The notes under the pieces: generated by a model | Seen by the model: the letters and a program-made list of their open reading frames with translations, nothing else | What the model was told of the DNA's origin: nothing | The model's database searches: none | Shown here: one piece after another, positions 7,031-12,837 of the stretch | Layout: each line of letters begins with the position of its first letter | Position numbering within the stretch: the first letter of the stretch is position 1 | Assembly: GCA_017882055.1 (NCBI GenBank) | Contig: JADGQE010000057.1 | Location: 1-12,837, forward strand | Reading direction: 5' to 3' | Origin: Thermoflexales bacterium | GTDB taxonomy: Bacteria > Chloroflexota > Anaerolineae > Fen-1058 | Length of the DNA: 12,837 nucleotides | Made by a program: the position numbers and the translations under genes

Positions 7031-7582
7031 ATGTGCCGAACGGGTTATGTTCCTTTTTTCGGTGACTGGCGCAGCGCTTTGCTGAGCGATGTGCGCGGCT
7101 TCGTCCTTGAAGTCGGCGCAGGTTCTGGGCCAAATCTCGATCATTACCCGGCGGACGTTTCGCTGGTTGCTACCGAATTCAATGAAGAATCGATTGCGCA
7201 AGCGAAGCCAAAGACTAGCGCCTGCATCCGATTGGCGTCGGCGGACATTGAGCATCTCGCGTTTCCTGATAACACCTTCGATGTGGCCGTTGCCACGCTA
7301 GTCTTTTGCAGTGTCGAGCAGCCGGTTGACGGCCTGCGTGAGGTCCAGCGCGTCTTGAAGCCCGGCGGAAAATTCTATCTGATCGAGCATGTCCGCAGCC
7401 ATCACACCTGGCTGGCGCGGCTGCAGGATAAACTCAATTCGCGCTGGTATCGCTGGGCCGAGGGCTGTAACCTGAATCGGGATACAGAGGCAAATGTGCG
7501 CGCAGCCGGTTTCGAGATTACGTACTTGAGTATTCGGTATTTCGGATTGATCAAGACGATGGTGGCGTGTAAACTACAGTGA
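7031..7582 (+). CDS. Class I SAM-dependent methyltransferase, TMT1/METTL7-like
   Basis: This 183-residue Rossmann-fold methyltransferase has motif I VLEVGAGSG (25-33), an acidic residue at the end of strand 2 (VATEF, Glu49), FPDNTFDVAVATLVFCSV (78-95) and RVLKPGGKFYLIEHV (107-121). The CSV, LREVQRVLKPGG, EHV and GCNL (145-148) words are the pattern of the METTL7/TMT1 branch, some animal members of which methylate thiols. The substrate here is unknown. It has only about 24 residues ahead of motif I and lacks the longer N-terminal helix common in relatives. An in-frame stop at 7019 rules out an upstream start. Transcription appears leaderless. It ends about 100 nt before trmFO, with an 80-bp repeat array between them, so cotranscription is possible. 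UbiE-type relatives share the fold, but the GCNL block favours the METTL7 group. Confidence 0.82.
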   Translation: MCRTGYVPFFGDWRSALLSDVRGFVLEVGAGSGPNLDHYPADVSLVATEFNEESIAQAKPKTSACIRLASADIEHLAFPDNTFDVAVATLVFCSVEQPVDGLREVQRVLKPGGKFYLIEHVRSHHTWLARLQDKLNSRWYRWAEGCNLNRDTEANVRAAGFEITYLSIRYFGLIKTMVACKLQ

Positions 7583-7585
7583 TTA

Positions 7586-7665
7586 AGGCAACTGGTTACT
7601 TGGTCAACTGGTCAACTGATTACTTGGTCAATCGGTCGCCCAATTACCAGTTGCCCAATTGACCA
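7586..7665. repeat. 8-bp-unit dyad array, copy 2 (ten units, no phase break)
   Basis: Exactly ten 8-mers follow without a slip: AGGCAACT, GGTTACTT, GGTCAACT, GGTCAACT, GATTACTT, GGTCAATC, GGTCGCCC, AATTACCA, GTTGCCCA, ATTGACCA. The first six or seven are variants of one word; the last three are its reverse-complement type. GGCAACTGGT (7587-7596) pairs exactly with ACCAGTTGCC (7646-7655). The array begins four bases after the methyltransferase stop and ends 17 bases before the trmFO ATG. It carries several 11-13 bp words identical to the array at 5499-5598. Confidence 0.8.
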
Positions 7666-7682
7666 GACGACGACTTGACTAC

Positions 7683-9020
7683 ATGACTACTCCACTCAGC
7701 ATCATTGGCGGCGGACTGGCTGGAACCGAAGCGGCCTGGCAAGCGGCGGAGCGCGGCATTGATGTCGTTCTGTATGAGATGCGCCCGGTTCGCAACACGC
7801 CCGCGCATCAAACGGATCAACTTGGCGAATTGATTTGCTCCAATTCGCTGGGCAGTAACTTGCCGGATCGCGCTTCAGGTTTGCTGAAGGCCGAACTGCG
7901 CCGGCTTGATTCATTCATCCTGCATGTGGCGGATGAAACAGCCGTGCCGGCGGGCGGTGCGCTGGCGGTCGACCGCGATCGATTCGCCGCACTCATTACG
8001 GAACGTATCGCCCGGCATCCGCGCATCGAGCTGCGCCGTGAAGAAGTCAAATCGATTCCAGCCGGCCCGTGTATCATTGCCAGTGGCCCATTGACGGCGG
8101 ACGATCTCGCAGCTGATATTGCGCGATTGACCGGGCGGCAGCATTTGTACTTCTATGATGCGATTGCGCCGATCGTTGAGGCCGACTCGATCGACATGAC
8201 GATCGCTTTTCGTCAGTCGCGCTATGATCGTTCGAGTGACGCTGTGCCTGAGGGCGCGACCGAGGGCGATTACATCAACTGCCCATTTACTCAAGAAGAC
8301 TACGTCGTGTTTGTCGAGGCTTTGGTCGCTGCGGAACGAATCGAACTACGCGACTTCGAGCGTGAAGACGCCAAATTCTTTGAGGGCTGTTTGCCGATCG
8401 AGGTTCTGGCCAAGCGCGGGTCTGACGCGTTGGCCTTTGGCCCGATGCGCCCGATCGGGCTGCGCGATCCGCGTACCGGCAAACGTCCATACGCCGTCGT
8501 GCAATTGCGACAAGACAACCTGGCCGGAACACTATATAATATAGTCGGCTTTCAGACGAACCTGAAGTGGCCTGAGCAAAAGCGGGTGCTGCGCTTAATT
8601 CCCGGTCTGGCGAATGCCGAGTTCGCGCGCTATGGCATGCTGCACCGCAATACGTTTATCAACTCGCCGGCCTTGCTCGATCCGACGCTGCAATTCCGCG
8701 GCCGCCCCGGCTTGTTTTTCGCCGGACAGATCACGGGCGTTGAAGGCTACATCGGCAATGCCGCAACCGGGCTGGTGGCGGGTATCAATGTTGCGCGTTC
8801 GTTGTTGAATCAAGCGCCGATCGTTTTTTTGCCGACAACGATGCTCGGCGCGTTGTGTCACTATATTACACATGCTGATCCGAAGGATTTTCAACCGATG
8901 AAAGCAAATTTCGGGATCTTGCCGCCGCTTGAAAATGCGCCACGTGGCAAACGTGAAAGGTATCAGGCCTTCAGTCGCCGCGCGCTTCGCGATCTCGACG
9001 CGGCCAGCGTATTCGCGTAG
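7683..9020 (+). CDS. trmFO: tRNA (uracil-5-)-methyltransferase TrmFO, folate- and FAD-dependent
   Basis: TrmFO makes ribothymidine at position 54 of the tRNA T-loop using methylenetetrahydrofolate as carbon donor and FADH2 as reductant. The 445 residues match the family. Seen here are the FAD-binding IIGGGLAGTEAAW (7-19), EMRPVRNTPAHQTD (32-45), GELICSNSLGSN (48-59, catalytic-type Cys52), FEGCLPIEVLA (233-243, second cysteine Cys236), AFGPMRPIGLRDPRTGKRPY (251-270), GMLHRNTFINSP (318-329) and FAGQITGVEGYIGNAATG (346-363). ATG 7683 gives the usual short N-terminus before the FAD motif. An in-frame TTG at 7659 would start inside the repeat array and is rejected. No clear Shine-Dalgarno is visible. 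TrmFO replaces the SAM-dependent TrmA of many proteobacteria. Confidence 0.96.
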   Translation: MTTPLSIIGGGLAGTEAAWQAAERGIDVVLYEMRPVRNTPAHQTDQLGELICSNSLGSNLPDRASGLLKAELRRLDSFILHVADETAVPAGGALAVDRDRFAALITERIARHPRIELRREEVKSIPAGPCIIASGPLTADDLAADIARLTGRQHLYFYDAIAPIVEADSIDMTIAFRQSRYDRSSDAVPEGATEGDYINCPFTQEDYVVFVEALVAAERIELRDFEREDAKFFEGCLPIEVLAKRGSDALAFGPMRPIGLRDPRTGKRPYAVVQLRQDNLAGTLYNIVGFQTNLKWPEQKRVLRLIPGLANAEFARYGMLHRNTFINSPALLDPTLQFRGRPGLFFAGQITGVEGYIGNAATGLVAGINVARSLLNQAPIVFLPTTMLGALCHYITHADPKDFQPMKANFGILPPLENAPRGKRERYQAFSRRALRDLDAASVFA

Positions 9021-9039
9021 ACAGATCGGCATGCGGAGC

Positions 9040-9060
9040 ACAGAAAGATGATTCTGTTTT
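9040..9060 (+). terminator. Possible weak terminator after trmFO
   Basis: ACAGAA (9040-9045) and TTCTGT (9052-9057) form a 6-bp stem with a 6-nt loop, followed by TTT (9058-9060). It lies 20 nt beyond the trmFO stop. The stem is AT-rich and the U-tract short, so termination may be partial. Confidence 0.4.
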
Positions 9061-9309
9061 CCGAGAAATGAAAGATGCTATGCGAACTGCGCGCTCATCG
9101 CCCTATTTCGCGTCTAATTGGGTGCTTCACTCTGCGGCAAAATGCAAGGCCGCGCAATACGGCAAGTAGAGCAGGGGGCTTCTCTATTGCCTGGCCTTTC
9201 TCGAAGCCAGGGATAATGGTAGACTTAATCGAATTTGAGACATGACCGATGGCCTTAGCCGGATCGGTTTGGAACACACTGACAACTCTTTGCTGGATCG
9301 GTCTCCACC
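9061..9309. other. Intergenic region before the histidine kinase
   Basis: No supported gene lies here. GATAAT at 9212-9217 could be a -10 for the kinase cluster, but the nearest -35-like word, TTGCCT (9187-9192), is 19 bases away. CCTGGC (9190-9195) and GCCAGG (9206-9211) form a small hairpin between them. Stops at 9256 and 9280 in the kinase frame leave no start codon before ATG 9310. I see no operator or riboswitch that I can name. Confidence 0.3.
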
Positions 9310-10605
9310 ATGACGACAACTCCACTTCGCTCCGATACGACACAACGCAGTTCGCTTGGACGCTGGTTGCGCGTTCAAGCGGAGGCCATTGCCGCACCAT
9401 GGATCAGCGCGCTCCAGGCGCGGCGCGGGTACAGCGAACACCCGGCTGAACCCGCCATCGCCAACGAGCTGTTCAGAGAGATGTATGAAGGCCTGACCAC
9501 GGCGCTCGAAACGGGCCGATATGCGCCGCTCGACAACAGCATCGCGGCCATCACTCACGCCGGCCGCGATCAGGGCTATCAATTGAATGATCTGCTGTCG
9601 ATCGTGACGACGCTCAAAAGCGAAATCTGGCAAGCCGTGATTGTGGCCTATCCAGCCGAAGAAGCTCTCAGTCACCTGCGTTCGATTGATGCGCTGTTTC
9701 AGACCGCGCTGTCTTATCAGGCCCGCGTATTTACCGATCTGACGCAGAAAGAATTAGCCAGCGAACTCAGCAAAGCCCAGCAGCAGCTGAATAAGCTCGA
9801 TCAAACCAAGAGCCGCTTCATCAGTATTGCCGCACACGAACTCAAAACGCCGTTGACCCTGATTCAAGGCTATTCCGATATGCTCAGCCGCGAACTCAGC
9901 AACACGGCTTCCGAACAGGTCCGCAGTGTCCTGAGCGGACTCGATGGAGGCGCGAAGCGGCTGCTGGCCACTGTCAACGATATGATTGCGGTATCCATGA
10001 TTGATGTTCAGGCTTTGACGCTGAACTACCAGATCGTTTCGCTGCCGCACGTGCTGCAGATCGTGCTGAATGATCTGCGCGGCAATATCGATGAGCGGCA
10101 GCTGCATTTTAAGATCGAGCCTGCTCCGGCTGCGCTTCAACCGTTCTATGCGGATCCTCAACGACTCTATCAAGTCCTTGGCTACGTCATCAGCAACAGT
10201 ATCAAATACACGCCGGACAACGGAACCATCACCGTCGGTATTTATCTGCTGCCTGCGCTTGAGGACGTTGACCGCTTTGTCGAAGTGCGCGTGGTGGACA
10301 CCGGCATCGGCATTGATCCCGAAGACCTCCCGCACATCTTCGAGAAGTTCTACGGCAAGACCGATATCTCGCGCCACTCCAGCAGTCGCACCAAATTCAA
10401 AGGCGGCGGCACGGGCCTCGGCCTCGCTGTGGTGCGCGGTATTGTCGAAGCGCATGGCGGTAAGGTCGTAATCGAAAGTCCCGGCTATGACGAAGAAAAA
10501 TGCCCCGGCACCACGGTCCGCATTTTATTGCCCGTCCGCTACCAGCCGCCCCAATCGTCCAGCGATAAACTCAGTATGTATGAAGGGACCTCGAATGCAC
10601 CCTGA
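9310..10605 (+). CDS. Soluble sensor histidine kinase (HisKA-HATPase_c)
   Basis: This 431-residue kinase has no hydrophobic segment long enough for a membrane helix, so it should act in the cytosol. The first 145 residues are mostly helical and resemble RsbRD-type N-terminal domains (RsbT co-antagonist family); that resemblance is inference from pattern. A heptad-like linker (about 143-165) leads to the H box RFISIAAHELKTPLTLIQGY (169-188, phospho-acceptor His176). The ATPase domain has the N box NSIKYTP (296-302), G1 VVDTGIGI (328-335), the F box FEKFYGK (344-350) and G2 GGGTGLGLAVV (365-375), so it looks catalytically intact. No response regulator or receiver domain is nearby. Its last 11 bases overlap the DapL-like gene, which suggests translational coupling. 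The signal it senses is unknown. Confidence 0.9.
   Translation: MTTTPLRSDTTQRSSLGRWLRVQAEAIAAPWISALQARRGYSEHPAEPAIANELFREMYEGLTTALETGRYAPLDNSIAAITHAGRDQGYQLNDLLSIVTTLKSEIWQAVIVAYPAEEALSHLRSIDALFQTALSYQARVFTDLTQKELASELSKAQQQLNKLDQTKSRFISIAAHELKTPLTLIQGYSDMLSRELSNTASEQVRSVLSGLDGGAKRLLATVNDMIAVSMIDVQALTLNYQIVSLPHVLQIVLNDLRGNIDERQLHFKIEPAPAALQPFYADPQRLYQVLGYVISNSIKYTPDNGTITVGIYLLPALEDVDRFVEVRVVDTGIGIDPEDLPHIFEKFYGKTDISRHSSSRTKFKGGGTGLGLAVVRGIVEAHGGKVVIESPGYDEEKCPGTTVRILLPVRYQPPQSSSDKLSMYEGTSNAP
10583..10588 (+). promoter_or_regulatory. Ribosome binding site inside the kinase gene, fixing the dapL start
   Basis: AAGGGA lies six bases before ATG 10595, within the last codons of the histidine kinase. 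Earlier in-frame ATGs at 10487 and 10580 lack such a site and would give an unlike N-terminus. The arrangement fits coupled translation of the two genes. Confidence 0.65.
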
Positions 10606-11770
10606 ACTTGCGCGCCGTATGGAACGCGCGCCCCTCCACAAGTTTGCGGGACTTGAGAAACACAGCACCGAACTCATCTCATCCGGTCGAGACGTGATCC
10701 GGCTTGACATCGGCAGCCCGGATCAACCGCCGGCCCCGCATATCCTGGACGCACTCACTCAATCGGCCAATACGCCCGGCCATCATGGTTATCCCGGTTA
10801 CTTCGGCACGCCCGCGTTGCGTCAAGCCGTGGTGGACTATTACGCGCGTCGCTTCAACGTCACGCTCGATGTCAAAACAGAAGTGCTGCCACTGATTGGT
10901 TCTAAGGAAGGCATTTACAATCTGGCTTTTGCTTACCTGGATGCAGGTGACGTGGCGCTGTGTCCCAATCTCGGTTATCCTACCTACATGGCCGGAGCCT
11001 TACTCGCAGGCGCTGAAGTCTACGCGCTCGAAATGCGTCCCGAGCATGACTGGACGCCCGATCTGGATTCGATTCCAGCCGATGTGCTGCAGCGCGCAAA
11101 AATATTGTGGTTGAACTATCCCAACAACCCGACGGGCGCCACAGCTTCGATCGAGTTCTTTGCGCACGCCATTGATTTTGCTCGTCGCCACAATTTGTTG
11201 TTAGCCCATGACAATCCTTATTGCGAAATCACCTTCGATGGATACGTCGCGCCCTCGTTGTTGCAAGTTCCCGGTGCCGGGGAAGTCGCTATCGAGTTCA
11301 ATTCGTTTTCCAAGACTTACAACATGGGTGGCTGGCGGCTGGGCATGGTCGTCGGCAACGCGCAGTCGATCGGCTCTTTATCGCGCTTGAAAACAAATGT
11401 CGACTCGGGCATCTTCCGCGCGATTCAAGATGCCGGCGTCGCCGCCTTAACCGGTGATCAAGAATGGTTGAGTGAGCGCAATGAGCTGTATGCCGTACGC
11501 CGCGACATCGTCGTCAATGGCCTGCGCCAGGCCGGTTTCACAGTCGATCGGCCGCGCGCGACCATCTATGTTTGGGCCCGCATCCCCGCTACCGGCCTGA
11601 CCAGTGAACAATTCTGCGCTCGACTGCTCGACGAAGCCCTCGTTTCGATCGCGCCCGGATCGATTTTCGGAGTGCAGGGCGAACAATATGTACGCATATC
11701 ATTGGGCCAGGCGACCCGGCGCATCGAAGAAGCCATACAGCGTGTTATCCATTGGAACACGCTGGCTTGA
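10595..11770 (+). CDS. dapL: LL-diaminopimelate aminotransferase-like PLP enzyme
   Basis: This 391-residue fold-type I aminotransferase matches the DapL pattern. Visible are GYPGYFGTPALRQAV (65-79), IGSKEGIYNLAFAYLDAGD (101-119), CPNLGYPTY (123-131), LWLNYPNNPTGA (171-182), AHDNPYCEITFDG (204-216), NSFSKTYNMGGWRLG (236-250, PLP lysine K240), VDSGIFRAIQDAG (269-281) and YVRISLG (365-371, carboxylate Arg367). DapL converts tetrahydrodipicolinate directly to LL-diaminopimelate with glutamate as amino donor, bypassing the acylated steps of lysine and peptidoglycan precursor synthesis. Other class I aminotransferases with alanine or methionine substrates look similar, so specificity is likely but not certain. 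The start is chosen for AAGGGA six bases upstream and for the 11-nt overlap with the kinase gene. The next gene follows after 34 nt. No other dap gene is visible. Confidence 0.77.
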   Translation: MHPELARRMERAPLHKFAGLEKHSTELISSGRDVIRLDIGSPDQPPAPHILDALTQSANTPGHHGYPGYFGTPALRQAVVDYYARRFNVTLDVKTEVLPLIGSKEGIYNLAFAYLDAGDVALCPNLGYPTYMAGALLAGAEVYALEMRPEHDWTPDLDSIPADVLQRAKILWLNYPNNPTGATASIEFFAHAIDFARRHNLLLAHDNPYCEITFDGYVAPSLLQVPGAGEVAIEFNSFSKTYNMGGWRLGMVVGNAQSIGSLSRLKTNVDSGIFRAIQDAGVAALTGDQEWLSERNELYAVRRDIVVNGLRQAGFTVDRPRATIYVWARIPATGLTSEQFCARLLDEALVSIAPGSIFGVQGEQYVRISLGQATRRIEEAIQRVIHWNTLA

Positions 11771-11804
11771 GTTACAAGTTGTTATTTCGTTCAGGAGGAA
11801 TGCA

Positions 11805-12053
11805 ATGGTTACTCTTTACGATGCCGAAACGAACGCGCGAGTTGGGCGAATCACCGAAAAACAACGGGATGCCTTGATTGGCTGGATGGAAGAAGAGGAT
11901 AGCGAGGACCGTGAATACTATTTGACCGCCGAAGACTGCGACTTGATGGAAGAGCAGGGCATCGATCCCACCCTGGTCGCGACGCTGCGTTCAGCCCTGC
12001 GCGGGCGCGACGACATGGATATTCGCTACGAGATCGAAGGCGAATCACAATGA
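11805..12053 (+). CDS. Small acidic conserved protein of unknown function
   Basis: This 82-residue protein is rich in Glu and Asp and has no signal peptide, membrane segment or cysteine motif. It begins MVTLYDAETNARVGRITEKQ, a turn-rich start, and continues with an acidic segment (GWMEEEDSEDREYYL, 27-41) and LMEEQGIDPTLVATLRSALR (48-67). I recall similar short proteins in Chloroflexota-like genomes, sometimes labelled by transfer as a lipid synthase; that label has no support here because 82 residues cannot hold a glycosyltransferase. A perfect AGGAGG (11793-11798) lies six bases before ATG 11805, so it is clearly translated. The frame is open further back into dapL, but that part is dapL in another frame. 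Its stop overlaps the next start as ATGA, so it is likely made together with the MuiA-family protein. Confidence 0.8.
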   Translation: MVTLYDAETNARVGRITEKQRDALIGWMEEEDSEDREYYLTAEDCDLMEEQGIDPTLVATLRSALRGRDDMDIRYEIEGESQ

Positions 12054-12837
12054 CGGCTATCGATTCGGCGGTCATTGAAGTTGTCGTATTTCCCGATCGA
12101 GCGCGCGTCACCCGGCGTGGCACGCTAACGGTCGAAGCAGGCACACACCAGATCGAATTTGCCAATCTGCCATTGACGCTGCAGCCTGAATCGATCCGCG
12201 CGGCCGGGCGCGGTACGGCGGCTGCGTCTTTGCTGGGCGTCGATACACGCCGAGTGTACTTCAGCGAAACGCCGGCCGCGTCCGTCAAAGAACTGGAACA
12301 GCAGATCGAGGAACTCAACAATCAAGATAAGACACTCGCCGATCAAGCGACAGCGGCTGAAGTGCAAGCCGTGTTCGTCAAGGACCTGGCCGCCAAATCG
12401 GCCGAGCAGTTAGCTCGCGGGCTGGCCTTCGGGCGCGCGGAAATAAGCCAGGGCGAGTCGCTGATCGTTTTCGTTCACCAGCAACTCGCCGGTGCGAATG
12501 CGACCCTGCGTGACATCGCGCAAAAGCGACGCGATCTTGCCAAACAGATCAGCAAACTCAATAACGATCTCGCTGCACAGCAGTCTTCGCGTCCGCGCGA
12601 ACGCTTCACCGCGACCGTCGAAATCGAAGTCAAACACGCCGGTGATCTGACGCTCGATCTGACTTACATGGTAAATCAAGCAGGGTGGGGGGCTTTATAC
12701 GATCTGCGCTTGACAGACGATGCTGCGGCTAAAATACAAGCCGCGGCTGAAGTGCAAGCCGCGCCGTCCGTGCAGTTGTCGTACCTGGGCCAGGTGACCC
12801 AACGGACCGGCGAGGATTGGAATGATGTAACGCTGAC
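12050..12837 (+). CDS. MuiA-family DUF4140/DUF4139 protein, 3' end missing
   Basis: The frame runs without a stop from ATG 12050 to the window end, giving 262 residues of a protein usually over 500 long. The N-terminal DUF4140 pattern is clear: VVVFPDRARVTRRGTLTVEAG (11-31), FANLPLTLQPESIRAAGRG (37-55) and LLGVDTRRVYF (61-71). Two coiled-coil-like stretches follow (78-108 and 145-178). DUF4139 begins near 200 with LTYMVNQAGWGALYDLR (204-220) and continues QRTGEDWNDVTL (251-262). Members are annotated as mucoidy inhibitor MuiA-like proteins; the molecular function is unknown. No signal peptide is seen. The ATG overlaps the preceding stop (ATGA), so the two genes are translationally coupled. 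An unusual Ala-rich insertion at 225-240 interrupts the DUF4139 block and is encoded by an 18-bp tandem duplication. Confidence 0.85.
   Translation, partial: MTAIDSAVIEVVVFPDRARVTRRGTLTVEAGTHQIEFANLPLTLQPESIRAAGRGTAAASLLGVDTRRVYFSETPAASVKELEQQIEELNNQDKTLADQATAAEVQAVFVKDLAAKSAEQLARGLAFGRAEISQGESLIVFVHQQLAGANATLRDIAQKRRDLAKQISKLNNDLAAQQSSRPRERFTATVEIEVKHAGDLTLDLTYMVNQAGWGALYDLRLTDDAAAKIQAAAEVQAAPSVQLSYLGQVTQRTGEDWNDVTL
12353..12371. repeat. 19-bp direct repeat, first copy, inside the MuiA-family gene
   Basis: GCGGCTGAAGTGCAAGCCG occurs here and again, identical, at 12743-12761, exactly 390 bp apart and in the same reading frame (AAEVQA, residues 102-107 and 232-237). The word itself has inverted ends, CGGCT and AGCCG, that can fold over an 8-9 nt loop. 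Confidence 0.7.
12725..12761. repeat. 18-bp tandem duplication inside the MuiA-family gene
   Basis: GCGGCTAAAATACAAGCC (12725-12742) is followed directly by GCGGCTGAAGTGCAAGCC (12743-12760). They match at 15 of 18 bases; all three differences are A-to-G transitions. They encode AAKIQA and AAEVQA, in frame, within an insertion between the DUF4139 words YDLR and VQLSYLGQVT. The second unit is part of the 19-bp exact repeat also found at 12353-12371. Confidence 0.75.

Noticed and set aside
5499..7665. CRISPR array
   Set aside because: The repeated units are 8 bp, directly adjacent, without unique spacers and without cas genes nearby.
7659..7682. TTG start extending TrmFO by eight residues
   Set aside because: The extension lies in the last unit of the 8-bp array and reads MTRRRLDY, unlike any TrmFO N-terminus; ATG 7683 leads directly into the FAD motif.
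9068..9169. 33-codon ORF (MKDAMRTARSS...) between trmFO and the kinase
   Set aside because: There is only a weak GAG before the ATG, the composition is unremarkable, and nothing supports translation.
10487..10594. Longer DapL-like start inside the kinase gene
   Set aside because: The extra 36 residues are the kinase coding sequence in another frame; the ribosome site supports ATG 10595.

Overview
This 12.8 kb window is ordinary, densely coded bacterial chromosome. It holds ten protein genes, two of them cut by the window edges, and no RNA gene, insertion sequence, phage gene or CRISPR array that I could see. Moderate-to-high GC, folate-type TrmFO, a DapL-like aminotransferase, a fused Memo/AMMECR1 protein, a TMT1/METTL7-like methyltransferase and several families of very short intergenic tandem repeats together suggest a Chloroflexota (Anaerolineae-like) genome. 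That assignment is inference from gene content and style; no marker gene settles it.

Layout. Positions 1-3661 run on the plus strand: the end of a Memo-AMMECR1 fusion (AmmeMemoRadiSam proteins B+A), a tryptophanase, and a SpoU/TrmH rRNA or tRNA 2'-O-methyltransferase. A strong hairpin at 3765-3799 separates these from a converging minus-strand pair, a subgroup I-beta aspartate-type aminotransferase (6824 to 5607) followed by ATP-dependent PEP carboxykinase (5474 to 3834). A near-consensus promoter (TTGACT-17-TATAGT, 6894-6866) drives the pair. From 7031 to the right edge everything is again plus strand: a small methyltransferase that looks leaderless, trmFO, then a tight cluster of a soluble histidine kinase, a DapL-like aminotransferase (11-nt overlap), an 82-residue acidic protein, and the start of a MuiA-family DUF4140/DUF4139 protein (ATGA overlap).

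How the genes may work together. The aminotransferase/pckA pair could turn aspartate into oxaloacetate and then PEP, an entry to gluconeogenesis from amino acids. Tryptophanase yields pyruvate, ammonia and indole, which fits a peptide- or amino-acid-using lifestyle. DapL would supply LL-diaminopimelate for lysine and peptidoglycan. Two genes modify RNA (SpoU family, TrmFO). The histidine kinase has no response regulator beside it in this window.

The most unusual material is repetitive. Two arrays of 8-bp units (5499-5598 and 7586-7665) are built from the same words and switch partway from one orientation to the reverse complement. Separate 14-bp and 9-bp repeat families occupy two other gene junctions. 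An 18-bp tandem duplication related to an upstream 19-bp exact copy lies in frame inside the MuiA-family gene. I found no convincing undescribed multi-gene system; the repeats and the kinase-DapL coupling are the best leads.
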